Shown: one piece after another, positions 1 to 7,910 of the stretch | Position numbering within the stretch: position 1 is the first letter of the stretch | Layout of the letters: each line of letters starts with the position of its first letter | Assembly: GCA_003343885.1 (NCBI GenBank) | Contig: QAKH01000076.1 | Coordinates: forward strand, 1 to 27,531 | Reading direction: 5' to 3' | Length of the DNA stretch: 27,531 nucleotides | Source: Clostridiales bacterium | GTDB lineage: Bacteria; Bacillota; Clostridia; Oscillospirales; CAG-382 | Program-made: the position numbers and the translations under genes | The notes under the pieces: model-generated | What the model was told of the DNA's origin: nothing | The model's database searches: none | Seen by the model: only the letters and a program-made list of their open reading frames with translations

Positions 1-2
1 TT

Positions 3-140
3 TTAGATGGGTTACAATATGCTTTCCTCGAAACCGAAAGTGGACTTGTTTTTAGTAAGGGAACTTACGAAAGTATAGCTGATGTGACCACACTTAATGA
101 AGTCGAAGAATATATACAAACAATGCTTCAAAGGTCATAA
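3..140 (+). CDS. C-terminal fragment of an unidentified protein (cut by window edge)
   Basis: An open frame runs in from the left edge and ends at a TAA at 138-140, giving 45 residues that end in EYIQTMLQRS. Its acidic, mixed composition is coding-like, and a strong hairpin terminator follows 33 bases after the stop, which supports a real gene end. I do not recognise the family from so short a piece. The neighbouring sequence looks like part of an accessory element, so this may be the last gene of that element. That link is inference. Confidence 0.45.
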   Translation, partial: LDGLQYAFLETESGLVFSKGTYESIADVTTLNEVEEYIQTMLQRS

Positions 141-173
141 AATAAGAAACTAAATATCACAGTTACTTTCTCA

Positions 174-206
174 AAAGGGCAGCCGAGAAAATCGACTGCC
201 CTTTTT
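174..206 (+). terminator. Rho-independent terminator after the left-edge gene
   Basis: A 13-bp inverted repeat (174-186 and 192-204, one mismatch) encloses a GAAAA loop, and the right arm runs into five T residues at 202-206. It lies 33 bases downstream of the stop codon at 138-140, in the right orientation to end that gene. Confidence 0.7.
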
Positions 207-238
207 CCATGCCTACGGGCAGAAAGGAGCGACCAGCC

Positions 239-367
239 ATGACGAAACCGAAAGAGAAAACCCGCGAAGAATGGACCGCCGAAATTGAGGACGGAAAGAA
301 GAAAATCCTTCACTTTGAAAAAGCAGACGACTCATGGGCAATGCCACAAACGCCGCACACTTTGTAG
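239..367 (+). CDS. Short 42-aa ORF, possibly a truncated mobile-element accessory protein
   Basis: ATG at 239 is preceded by an AAAGGAG ribosome site about nine bases upstream. The product is hydrophilic (MTKPKEKTREEW... ending AMPQTPHTL) with no membrane segment. It stops abruptly at TAG 365-367, and another open frame continues at once downstream, so the gene may be truncated or frameshifted. Its TREEW...ILHFEKADDSW composition reminds me of short accessory proteins carried by clostridial conjugative elements. That is a recollection, not a demonstrated match. The leader is more GC-rich than the flanking AT-rich DNA. Confidence 0.4.
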   Translation: MTKPKEKTREEWTAEIEDGKKKILHFEKADDSWAMPQTPHTL

Positions 368-502
368 CCTCGAGCCGCCGCAAAACTCACAGAAGAGCTA
401 TCGAAAAAGCAGGAATTTATCTTTCTAAAACCGTTTTCGTTTGTGAAGTATAAATCCAACAGTAAAAAATATGGCGAAAGAAGTGTGTTTTACATTATAT
501 TT
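368..502 (+). pseudogene. Possible decayed continuation of the 239-367 ORF
   Basis: After the stop at 367, a frame offset from the short ORF stays open from about 372 to a TGA near 534, reading RAAAKLTEELSKKQEFIF and then a Lys/Tyr-rich stretch. It has no start codon or ribosome site of its own. The simplest reading is a frameshifted remnant of the same accessory gene that decays into non-coding sequence before spmB ends at 503. The evidence is weak. No terminator for the leftward spmAB transcript is visible here. Confidence 0.2.
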
Positions 503-1024
503 TTAAGAAAAAAATACCCCGGTTATTATTACTGATAAAACCGTGCAAAAACCTAAAAGAATGAAAGAAGCAGGCAATGCGTAGCGCGTTTTTTTTATGC
601 CCGCAGCGCCAAAGTACATTGCGAGCGTGTAAATGATGGTGTCTGAAGAACCCATGAGAATGGAGGCGCAGCGCCCCGCAAAACTGTCAGGCCCGTCGAT
701 TGAAAAAAGATTGTTAATCATAGCTGTCGCGGCACTTCCTGAAATAGGTCGCATAAGAATGACCGGAATAACCGAGTCAGGTATTCCGAGTCTTCGTGTA
801 AATATGCCTATGCCGTCACAAATAGCGTCTAATGCTCCGCTTGCTGAAAACATGCGTGTTGCGCATATCAGCATAACAAGACTCGGCAAAAGCTTTACAC
901 AGGTTTGAGCACCCTCTTTGCCTCCGGCGAGAAATTCATCAAACAGGTTGTTTTTTGAAAACAGTATAAAAACTCCGGCAAGTGCAATTATTACCGGAAT
1001 TGCGTAAGTACCTATAATGTTCAC
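503..1024 (-). CDS. spmB: Spore maturation protein B
   Basis: This 173-residue membrane protein matches the usual SpmB length (about 175). It begins with a hydrophobic segment (IIGTYAIPVIIALAGVFIL) and carries the nucleoside-recognition/gate-type core. That core includes the stretch PVILMRPISGSAATAMI and ends with ILMGSSDTIIYTLAMYFGAAG, both typical of SpmB. The frame is open upstream to 1111, but I choose GTG at 1022-1024 because AAAGGA lies about 11 bases upstream and the start overlaps the spmA stop as GTGA, a sign of translational coupling. In Bacillus, SpmA and SpmB act together in the developing spore to promote core dehydration and heat resistance. Production in the forespore is assumed from the family. 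Confidence 0.9.
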   Translation of the reverse strand: MNIIGTYAIPVIIALAGVFILFSKNNLFDEFLAGGKEGAQTCVKLLPSLVMLICATRMFSASGALDAICDGIGIFTRRLGIPDSVIPVILMRPISGSAATAMINNLFSIDGPDSFAGRCASILMGSSDTIIYTLAMYFGAAGIKKTRYALPASFILLGFCTVLSVIITGVFFS

Positions 1025-1662
1025 GTTAGCACGTTTCCTTTCAGGGATAATGCGGCGGATTTCGACCGGCTGTCGGTTTTCTTCGCAGAAAGCTTTGCAA
1101 ACGTTTTGCATAGTATTACTCCGAAAACAGTAGTTCCTGCCGAGCAGATCCAGATAGGCAGAATTATTTCAAACGGATTAGCTGAACCGTATGTACTTCG
1201 CAGAGCAATTAAGGTGGTTGGCATCAGCTGAAACGGAGCGGTATTGAGTACGGCAAACATTATCATGTCGTCATTTGCCGTATCAGGCTGAGGCAGCCCG
1301 TTTTTCTTCAATGAGTTCATCGCCCGTATCCCTATCGGCAGAGCTGCGTTGCCGAGTCCCAAAAGATTTGCGCTGTAATCCGCCGCAATATTGTTTATTG
1401 CCTCAGTGTTTTTGTATACCTTCGGGTAAATAAGCTTGAGAAGACCTGAGGCGGCTTTTGAAAGAATACGGGTAAGCCCGGCTTTGTCAAGCGTGCGTAT
1501 AACTCCGCTCCAAAGGCACATAACTCCCAAAAGAGATATGGAAAGCGTTACCGCCTCGTTAGCTCCGTCAATGGCAGCCGTGCATACCTCGGCCATGTTG
1601 CCGGAAAAACCTGCAAACAGAAAGGAACTGATAACAAGTACTGCGAATACTTTTCCTAACAT
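1021..1662 (-). CDS. spmA: Spore maturation protein A
   Basis: This 213-residue polytopic membrane protein has the SpmA signature: NIAADYSANLLGLGNAALPIG followed by GIRAMNSL and a later NTAPFQLMPTTLIALR segment. It belongs to the nucleoside-recognition (gate) domain superfamily and pairs with SpmB encoded immediately downstream. The frame extends to 1704, but the start at 1662 (MLGKVFAVL...) is preferred because a strong GGGAGGT site precedes it by about nine bases and it puts the first hydrophobic segment at the N-terminus. Family knowledge assigns it a role in spore core dehydration. The gene is divergent from the amidase gene at 1850, and the two share a 187-base intergenic region. No clean sporulation-sigma promoter could be called for it. 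Confidence 0.92.
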   Translation of the reverse strand: MLGKVFAVLVISSFLFAGFSGNMAEVCTAAIDGANEAVTLSISLLGVMCLWSGVIRTLDKAGLTRILSKAASGLLKLIYPKVYKNTEAINNIAADYSANLLGLGNAALPIGIRAMNSLKKNGLPQPDTANDDMIMFAVLNTAPFQLMPTTLIALRSTYGSANPFEIILPIWICSAGTTVFGVILCKTFAKLSAKKTDSRSKSAALSLKGNVLT

Positions 1663-1789
1663 TTGATTTTTACCTCCCTGCGGAATGTGAAATACGCTGT
1701 GCAATAATATAATATTTATACATCTTACATCAATACCGTAATATATATTATTTGCTTGTGCCTCCGTATATTCTAAAAAACAGTTTAAG

Positions 1790-1819
1790 TTATCACCAAA
1801 ATATGAGATGTTTCATAAT
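1790..1819 (+). promoter_or_regulatory. Candidate promoter for the amidase gene
   Basis: TTATCA (1790-1795) and CATAAT (1814-1819) are separated by 18 bases, about 30 bases upstream of the start at 1850. The CATAATA core also resembles the -10 element of sporulation sigma factors, but no convincing matching -35 was found, so the sigma factor is undecided. Confidence 0.35.
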
Positions 1820-1849
1820 ATAGAATAACAAACCAAAGGAGGAAAAATC

Positions 1850-2644
1850 ATGCCATCAATTTACTTAAGCCCTTCACTTCAGGAATTCAATGAATATTAC
1901 GATAAGTCCGGCAGTGAAGAGTACTACATGAATTTAATAGCGGACGCCATGGAGCCGTATCTTGAGGCTTCGGACATATCTTTTGTCCGCAACAGCCCCG
2001 ATATGACTCTTACACAGGTAATACGTGAGTCAAACGCCGGAAATTATGACCTTCATCTCGCTCTTCATTCCAACGCCGCACCTGACTACCTGTCTGGACA
2101 GCTCACAGGACCTGATTTCTATTATTTTACCAGAAGCGTCAGAGGAAAACGTGCGGCAACCGTGCTTGCTGATAATTACATGAAAATTTATCCCGATCCG
2201 TCAAAAGTCACGATAATGCCCACAACATCTCTTGCCGAAGTTACCAGAACAAGAGCTCCGGCAGTTCTCGCCGAGCTTGCATATCACGATAATCCGGAAG
2301 ACGCCGAGTGGATAAAGAACAACATAAACGCTATTGCCAAGAATCTTGTGGAAGGTCTTACGATTTACTTCGGAATTCCGTTTGTCGATCCGTTTGAGGA
2401 TGAAGAAGATAACGATAACATTAACGGCGACTACGAGAATGAGTATGTAATGGGAACAGTGGCTACTAAAAACGACAGACTTAATATACGCAGATATCCG
2501 AGCCTTGACAGCGAAGTCCTCACACAGGCTCCGAAAGGTGCAAAACTTAAAGTATACTGTATGTCAGGAAAGTGGTACGTTGTGGATTATAACGGTGTAC
2601 TTGGTTTCGCGTACTCAGAGTATGTCTCAATTGATAAAGAATGA
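1850..2644 (+). CDS. N-acetylmuramoyl-L-alanine amidase-like protein with SH3 domain
   Basis: The 264-residue product has an amidase_3-like domain (about 1-175) and a bacterial SH3 domain (about 199-262), joined by an acidic linker (DPFEDEEDNDN). Visible active-site elements are E23/E24 (GSEEYYMN), the H73 motif LHLALHSNAA, and E142 with H146 in AELAYHDNPED. Such enzymes are zinc hydrolases that cut the bond between N-acetylmuramic acid and L-alanine in peptidoglycan. The usual first zinc ligand in DPGHGG is absent: the N-terminus reads YLSPSLQEFN, as I recall from a clostridial subfamily. There is no signal peptide, so secretion is not evident. ATG at 1850 follows a strong AGGAGG site. Position next to spmA hints at, but does not prove, a sporulation or germination role. 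Confidence 0.8.
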   Translation: MPSIYLSPSLQEFNEYYDKSGSEEYYMNLIADAMEPYLEASDISFVRNSPDMTLTQVIRESNAGNYDLHLALHSNAAPDYLSGQLTGPDFYYFTRSVRGKRAATVLADNYMKIYPDPSKVTIMPTTSLAEVTRTRAPAVLAELAYHDNPEDAEWIKNNINAIAKNLVEGLTIYFGIPFVDPFEDEEDNDNINGDYENEYVMGTVATKNDRLNIRRYPSLDSEVLTQAPKGAKLKVYCMSGKWYVVDYNGVLGFAYSEYVSIDKE

Positions 2645-2674
2645 TTTCTTGAAATTTGCCTTATAAATAAGAGT

Positions 2675-2711
2675 ATATCCTTACGAAGATTGTTTCGTAA
2701 GGATATTTTTT
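2675..2711 (+). terminator. Rho-independent terminator after the amidase gene
   Basis: Perfect 13-bp arms (2675-2687 and 2694-2706) flank a six-base loop and are followed by T residues to 2711. It is placed 30 bases after the amidase stop. Confidence 0.85.
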
Positions 2712-2737
2712 GTTAAAAAATACATATGTAAATAATA

Positions 2738-2766
2738 TTGCAATAGCAAAGTGCAAAAAATATGTT
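2738..2766 (+). promoter_or_regulatory. Candidate sigma-A promoter for the Ca2+ ATPase
   Basis: TTGCAA (2738-2743) and TATGTT (2761-2766) have the ideal 17-base spacing and lie between the preceding terminator and the ATPase ribosome site. Each box matches consensus at only four of six positions. Confidence 0.4.
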
Positions 2767-2821
2767 ATATTAGTACCGTCCTTATTCATACTATGAACTG
2801 TACATCGCAGGAGGGAACAAA

Positions 2822-5437
2822 ATGACATATCATACAAAAACAGCAGAAGAGATAATAAAATATTTGAATTCCGACGAAAAGAACGGATTGTCCTCTTCAC
2901 AGATTTCGTCTTTGCAGGCTCAGTATGGCGAAAATAAGCTCAAGGAAAAGAAGAAAAAAGGACTGCTTGCGCGTTTTTTAGACCAGTTTAAGGATGTTAT
3001 GATAATCATTCTGTTAATTGCGGCGGTGATTTCATTCGGAATAGCGGCGTACGAAAATAATCCTAAAGAGTACTTTGAGCCGTTGCTGATACTCATAATC
3101 GTAATCGTTAACGCCATTATCGGAGTGCTTCAGGAGAATAAAGCCGAAAAGGCGCTTGATGCCCTGCAGAATCTCTCTGCCCCTCATGCCAGAGTAATAC
3201 GTGACGGCAAGGAAAAAGTTGTCCCGGCGTCAAATATTGTGCCCGGTGATATAATACGTCTTGAAGCAGGAGATTTTGTTCCGGCAGACGCAAGACTTAT
3301 CCACAGCGCAAGCTTAAAGTGCGAAGAGTCGGCGCTAACGGGAGAGTCCGTGCCGTCGGAAAAAGAAGCACGCGCACGTGTTGCTGAAAACGCTCCTCTC
3401 GGCGACAGAACCAATATGGTTTTTTCAGGCTGCAGCGTAAACTATGGTACGGCGCTTGCCGTCGTTACCGCAACGGGCATGGATACCGAGATGGGAAAAA
3501 TAGCAGGTCTTTTGGAAAATGAGGAGGATACGCAGACGCCTCTCCAAAAGAAACTTGCCGACCTCGGTAAATACTTGGGAATTGTTGCGCTAATTGCGTG
3601 CGCAGTTATTTTTGCAGTCGGTACGGCAAACGGAATTCCGGTAATGGAAATTTTCATGACATCCGTATCGCTTGCCGTTTCCGCAATTCCTGAGGGACTT
3701 CCGGCAATAGTTACAATAGTCCTTTCTATCGGCGTTCAGCGTATGGTAAAGCGAAACGCCCTTATCCGCAGACTTCCGGCGGTTGAAACCCTCGGAAGCG
3801 CTTCGGTAATCTGTTCGGATAAAACAGGAACGCTGACGCAAAACCGTATGACGCTTGTGAAAGCATATTTTGACGGAGAGAAAAACGCCGAAGACATAGG
3901 ACAAAACAATTCTGTATCCGTAAGAAAGCTTCTTAAATACGCATCTTTGTGCTGTGACGGCTCGGTTGTTTTTGACGGTAAAAAAGTACAGCACATCGGG
4001 GATCCGACAGAAACCGCAATTGTCTATGCCGCTCATATGAACGGACTTGAAAAGAAGGATCTTGCCGAAAAGTATCCGAGAATCGCCGAAATACCGTTTG
4101 ACTCCGACCGCAAGCTCATGACTACCGTAAATGTAATAGACGGAAAGAATACGGTTATCGTAAAGGGCGCGTTTGACGTAATAGAAAAACTTTGCGTGGC
4201 AGGAAATTTGGATGCGGCAAGAAAGTTTACGCAAAGCCTTAGTGCTGAGGCTTTAAGAGTACTTGCCGTGGCGTATAAGGAAATTCCGTCGGTTCCGGCA
4301 AATCCCACTCCCGCTCTTCTTGAGAACGGACTTACATTTATGGGTCTTGTGGGAATGATAGATCCTCCGCGTGCAGAAGCTAAAAAGGCTGTTGAAACAT
4401 GTATTCACGCGGGAATCAAACCGGTTATGATAACGGGCGACCATGTCGTAACCGCTTCAGCTATTGCAAAACAGCTCGGAATATTGCAGGAGTCCGACAG
4501 GGCAATAACCGGCACAGAGCTTGACGCCATGAGCGACGAACAGCTGGATGCCAGGGTGGAAAACATAGCGGTATACGCCCGTGTGTCACCTGAAAACAAA
4601 ATAAGAATTGTTAAGGCTTGGCAGAGAAAAGGTCAGGTTGTGTCGATGACAGGCGACGGAGTCAACGACGCTCCCGCTCTTAAGGCGGCAGATATAGGAT
4701 GCGCTATGGGAATTACGGGAACGGACGTAGCTAAGGGCGCGGCTGATATGACACTTACAGATGATAATTTCGCAACAATTGTCGAAGCAGTGCGAGAGGG
4801 AAGAGGTATATACGCAAATATAAGAAAAGTAGTTGGATTTCTTCTCGGAACAAATATCGGCGAAGTGCTTACGGTGTTTGCCGCAATGTTAATGTGGCAC
4901 AAGACTCCGCTGCTGTCCATGCAGCTGCTCTGGATAAACCTTGTCACGGACGGCCTGCCTGCAATAGCGCTTGGTATGGAGCCTGTTGAAGCCGACGTCA
5001 TGGATAAAAAGCCGAAACCTAAAAACGAGGGAATTTTCGCACACGGACTGGGATTAAGAGTTGTGCTCCAGGGCTTTATGTTTGCGGCAATAACATTGAT
5101 TGGTTTTATTATAGGGGAACGTGCTTCAGGAACTCTCGAGGGCGGTCAGACAATGGCGTTTATGATACTGTCGCTTTCACAGATTGTTCAGGCTTTCAAT
5201 ATGCGTTCCGAACATTCGCTGTTCAAAATCGGTCCGTTCAGTAACTCAAAGCTTAATACCGCTGCCCTTATATCGCTTGCCTTGGTAGCGCTTGTCCTGT
5301 TTACACCTCTTTCAGGTATTTTCGGACTTGTTAAACTTTCCGCGGCTACCTACCTTGAAGGACTCGGACTTATATTCGTTCCGCTTGTCGTAATGGAAAT
5401 ATCCAAAGCGCTCGGACTTATAAAGCACCACAAGTAA
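2822..5437 (+). CDS. Calcium-transporting P-type ATPase (SERCA-like, P2A)
   Basis: The 871-residue product is a full-length P-type ATPase that should export Ca2+ across the cytoplasmic membrane at the cost of ATP. Motifs in order: ALTGES of the actuator domain (about 170-175), PEGLP in M4 (290-294), the phosphorylated Asp D333 in SDKTGTLTQ, the nucleotide-binding KGAF (about 447), MITGD, and GDGVNDAP (611-618). Ca2+-ligand positions match SERCA: E291 in M4, N678 and E681 in M5 (GTNIGEVL), N706 and D710 in M6 (NLVTDGLPA). The M8 residue equivalent to SERCA E908 appears to be Q787, so site I may be altered. ATG 2822 has AGGAGG eight bases upstream. The gene appears monocistronic, with its own promoter and a preceding terminator. 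No accessory regulator gene is adjacent. Confidence 0.94.
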   Translation: MTYHTKTAEEIIKYLNSDEKNGLSSSQISSLQAQYGENKLKEKKKKGLLARFLDQFKDVMIIILLIAAVISFGIAAYENNPKEYFEPLLILIIVIVNAIIGVLQENKAEKALDALQNLSAPHARVIRDGKEKVVPASNIVPGDIIRLEAGDFVPADARLIHSASLKCEESALTGESVPSEKEARARVAENAPLGDRTNMVFSGCSVNYGTALAVVTATGMDTEMGKIAGLLENEEDTQTPLQKKLADLGKYLGIVALIACAVIFAVGTANGIPVMEIFMTSVSLAVSAIPEGLPAIVTIVLSIGVQRMVKRNALIRRLPAVETLGSASVICSDKTGTLTQNRMTLVKAYFDGEKNAEDIGQNNSVSVRKLLKYASLCCDGSVVFDGKKVQHIGDPTETAIVYAAHMNGLEKKDLAEKYPRIAEIPFDSDRKLMTTVNVIDGKNTVIVKGAFDVIEKLCVAGNLDAARKFTQSLSAEALRVLAVAYKEIPSVPANPTPALLENGLTFMGLVGMIDPPRAEAKKAVETCIHAGIKPVMITGDHVVTASAIAKQLGILQESDRAITGTELDAMSDEQLDARVENIAVYARVSPENKIRIVKAWQRKGQVVSMTGDGVNDAPALKAADIGCAMGITGTDVAKGAADMTLTDDNFATIVEAVREGRGIYANIRKVVGFLLGTNIGEVLTVFAAMLMWHKTPLLSMQLLWINLVTDGLPAIALGMEPVEADVMDKKPKPKNEGIFAHGLGLRVVLQGFMFAAITLIGFIIGERASGTLEGGQTMAFMILSLSQIVQAFNMRSEHSLFKIGPFSNSKLNTAALISLALVALVLFTPLSGIFGLVKLSAATYLEGLGLIFVPLVVMEISKALGLIKHHK

Positions 5438-5467
5438 TGTAAAAAAACGGAACACGCTCCGGCAGTG

Positions 5468-5496
5468 TTGACGTACAGAGATAAATGTGGTATCAT
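5468..5496 (+). promoter_or_regulatory. Promoter of the exonuclease-cca operon
   Basis: TTGACG (5468-5473), a 17-base spacer and TATCAT (5491-5496) each match consensus at five of six positions. Transcription would start near 5503, which rules out the ATG at 5487 as a start codon and supports ATG at 5523. Confidence 0.75.
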
Positions 5497-5522
5497 ATCT
5501 GCATGAAAATTTCGAGGTGCGT

Positions 5523-6560
5523 ATGAACTATATAGTCTTTGATATGGAATGGAATCAGCCGCCTGCCGGCGCAAAGCTTGAATACGAAAACGACTGCTGC
5601 CTGTCGAATGAGATAATCCAGATAGGAGCGGTAAAAATCGGTGAGGGAAAGAATTTTGAGGATACGTTTTCGGTAAATATCCGTCCGCGCAAATTCACGC
5701 AAATGAATCACAATGTCAAAAAGATTACCGGCATTGATGACAGACAGCTTTTCGAGGGCGCCGATATAACCGATGCAGTACGGGATTTCCGTTTGTGGTG
5801 CGGCGGGAATTTTGTCTTTATAACATGGGGATACGACGATATCGGAGTGCTTGTAAATAACCTTAAGTATTTTGGGCTTGACACGGAGTGGCTTCCCAAA
5901 TGCTATAATTTGCAGATGATATTCTGCGCGCAAACCGAAAACCTCAATAAGCAGTATTCGCTTTCGTATGCGGCTGAACAGCTTGGAATAGCTCTCGACA
6001 AACCGCTCCATAACGCTCTTACCGACGCGTATTATACCGCCGAGATTTGTACAAAGCTTGATATTGAACTCGGAATAAGAAACTATAACGCAATGGTTTT
6101 CAAGGACAGCTCAATACCTGAGCATATGAAAAATATCCGCTACCGCAGAAATATAAGATCTGTCAGAAGCTATGACGACATGCTTGAGCTTACAAAAATA
6201 AAAAATCCGGTGTGCTGTGAGTGCGAAAGGTATCTCACTGATGTCGAGGTCACGCAGAACGGCCCGTTTAATTTTCTCACTTTTGGAAAATGCAGTGAAC
6301 ACGGAGAGTTTGCCGAGCTTGTGAAGATAAGCAAAAACGAGAAAAATTTGTACTTCGCAAATGAAATGTTTTATTCGGTAGGCAAATTCAACAGAAAATA
6401 CTTTAGTGATAAAGCTCGTAAAATGCGCCTTTCTGATGAGCGGAGAAAAAATCTTAAGAAAAATGAGAGAGTAAAAGTGACAGACGGCATTCAGTTAAAG
6501 AAAACGGCTGCCAAAAAAGCTCCCGACGCCGTGAAAGAACCGGCGGCAAATGAAACGTGA
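5523..6560 (+). CDS. DEDDh 3'-5' exonuclease (RNase T / DnaQ-like) with Cys cluster and basic tail
   Basis: The 345-residue protein has an exonuclease domain (about 1-190). Exo I is D7-x-E9 in VFDMEW, exo II is most likely D105 or D106 in TWGYDDIGVL, and exo III is H163NALTD168A, the DEDDh pattern. The fold degrades DNA or RNA from the 3' end using two metal ions. The substrate cannot be read from sequence. A C-terminal extension holds C231, C232, C234 and then C257/H260, a possible metal-binding knuckle, and ends in a Lys/Ala-rich tail that may bind nucleic acid. The start at 5523 is chosen over 5487 because AGGTG precedes it and the upstream ATG overlaps the promoter. Its end overlaps cca by 11 bases, so an RNA-processing role is plausible. 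Confidence 0.85.
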   Translation: MNYIVFDMEWNQPPAGAKLEYENDCCLSNEIIQIGAVKIGEGKNFEDTFSVNIRPRKFTQMNHNVKKITGIDDRQLFEGADITDAVRDFRLWCGGNFVFITWGYDDIGVLVNNLKYFGLDTEWLPKCYNLQMIFCAQTENLNKQYSLSYAAEQLGIALDKPLHNALTDAYYTAEICTKLDIELGIRNYNAMVFKDSSIPEHMKNIRYRRNIRSVRSYDDMLELTKIKNPVCCECERYLTDVEVTQNGPFNFLTFGKCSEHGEFAELVKISKNEKNLYFANEMFYSVGKFNRKYFSDKARKMRLSDERRKNLKKNERVKVTDGIQLKKTAAKKAPDAVKEPAANET

Positions 6561-7821
6561 TATGCAAGGCAGTATAAAACGCAATACAGATACAAAATTT
6601 GAAATGAAATTGCCGGAGCATATATTGCTTCCTATAAATATTTTGGAAAATGCCGGCTTTCACGCTTACGTCGTCGGAGGAGCCGTAAGGGACGCTTTCC
6701 TCGGAGAAATTCCGGAGGATTACGACATGACGACAGACGCAAGACCTTTGCAGTGCGCGGAGCTGTTTTCCGAAAGGTTCAGGGTTATCGAAACAGGACT
6801 TGCACACGGAACAATAACCGTGCTTGTCGGAAATTTCAAGGTCGAAATTACCACTTTCCGCATCGACGGAAATTATAAGGACAGCCGTCACCCCGAAAAG
6901 GTGGAATTTACCGGAAATCTTGCGCTTGACCTTGCACGGCGTGATTTTACGGTAAATGCGCTTGCATATAATCCTAAAGACGGACTTGTCGACCTTTACG
7001 GCGGCTTACGGGATATAAATCTTAAAACAGTGAGATGTATAGGAGAGCCTGCCGCACGGTTTGACGAGGACGCACTTAGAATACTCAGGGCGTTAAGGTT
7101 TTCGGCAAAGCTTGATTTTGATATAGAAAGCAATACAGCCGAAGCGCTGAAGGATAAATCAAAGCTTCTCGAAAAAATATCCGCTGAGCGCATTACCGCC
7201 GAAATTTCAAAGCTGTTTGAGTCGCCATATCCTAAAAGGCTGGGTAAAATACTTTCAGACTTTAAAGACGTATTTTCCCTTGTTATACCGGAAATCGAAA
7301 ACAGCGGAAACTATGATGAAATTTGCTTAAAAACACCGCTTGTGCCGCCTGAAAATAATTTAAGAATGATTTACTTTCTTTGTGCTGTCGGATATGCACA
7401 TACGGAAAATGATCGTCTGAGATTTTCAAAAGTTTTCACTAAACGTCTTGGAGGTATATCCGAAATACTCGGAAAGTACGGTGAGAGCGTTGAGGCAGGC
7501 AGTGCTTTTTGCAGCTTGTTTGACGCGAAAATGTTTGTATACCGTTACGGATATGAGCTTTGCTTTGACGCCGCGGGCATTATTAAGCACACATCCGGAA
7601 GCTCTCGGCTGCTTGACTGTTTAGAGGAAATAAAACTTACCGGCGCATGTGTGAGCCTTTCCGGTTTGAGTATTTGCGGAGATGATATATTGAGAAACTG
7701 TCCCGGAGTAAAGCCGGAGCAGATAGGAAAGAAGCTGAAAGAGTGCCTTGTTAAGGTCATGAGCGGCGAGCTTGAAAACAGTAAGCCGAAAATAATAGAT
7801 TATATAAATAAGCATACCTGA
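6550..7821 (+). CDS. cca: CCA tRNA nucleotidyltransferase
   Basis: The 423-residue protein is a class II nucleotidyltransferase that builds or repairs the 3' CCA end of tRNAs. Visible motifs: GGAVRD (43-48), the metal-binding D57-Y-D59 (EDYDMTTDA), the RRDFTVNA segment (130-137) and FDEDALRILRALRF (171-184), the neck and basic region of the family. No HD phosphohydrolase domain is recognisable in the C-terminal part. The ATG at 6550 overlaps the exonuclease gene by 11 bases and lacks a strong ribosome site. In-frame ATGs at residues 5 and 19 are alternatives, and homology starts only around residue 20. Co-transcription with the exonuclease is likely. The hairpin at 7874 would terminate the operon. 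Confidence 0.92.
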   Translation: MKRDMQGSIKRNTDTKFEMKLPEHILLPINILENAGFHAYVVGGAVRDAFLGEIPEDYDMTTDARPLQCAELFSERFRVIETGLAHGTITVLVGNFKVEITTFRIDGNYKDSRHPEKVEFTGNLALDLARRDFTVNALAYNPKDGLVDLYGGLRDINLKTVRCIGEPAARFDEDALRILRALRFSAKLDFDIESNTAEALKDKSKLLEKISAERITAEISKLFESPYPKRLGKILSDFKDVFSLVIPEIENSGNYDEICLKTPLVPPENNLRMIYFLCAVGYAHTENDRLRFSKVFTKRLGGISEILGKYGESVEAGSAFCSLFDAKMFVYRYGYELCFDAAGIIKHTSGSSRLLDCLEEIKLTGACVSLSGLSICGDDILRNCPGVKPEQIGKKLKECLVKVMSGELENSKPKIIDYINKHT

Positions 7822-7873
7822 TAAATAAATAACTATTGAAACAGATACTGCTAAAAGTAAAAAATCAGATTGA

Positions 7874-7910
7874 TACCGCCGAATTTATCTTTATTCGACG
7901 GTATTTTTTT
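7874..7910 (+). terminator. Terminator of the exonuclease-cca operon (first of three related hairpins)
   Basis: Eleven-base arms (7874-7884 and 7893-7903, one C-A mismatch) with an eight-base loop are followed by seven T residues. The same hairpin recurs at 8135 and 8398 as part of a tandem repeat. The 8398 copy is perfectly paired. Confidence 0.8.

Noticed and set aside
3590..4234. 214-codon ORF antisense to the Ca2+ ATPase
   Set aside because: It lies wholly within a well-supported ATPase gene, shows no recognisable motif and has a composition typical of reversed coding frames.
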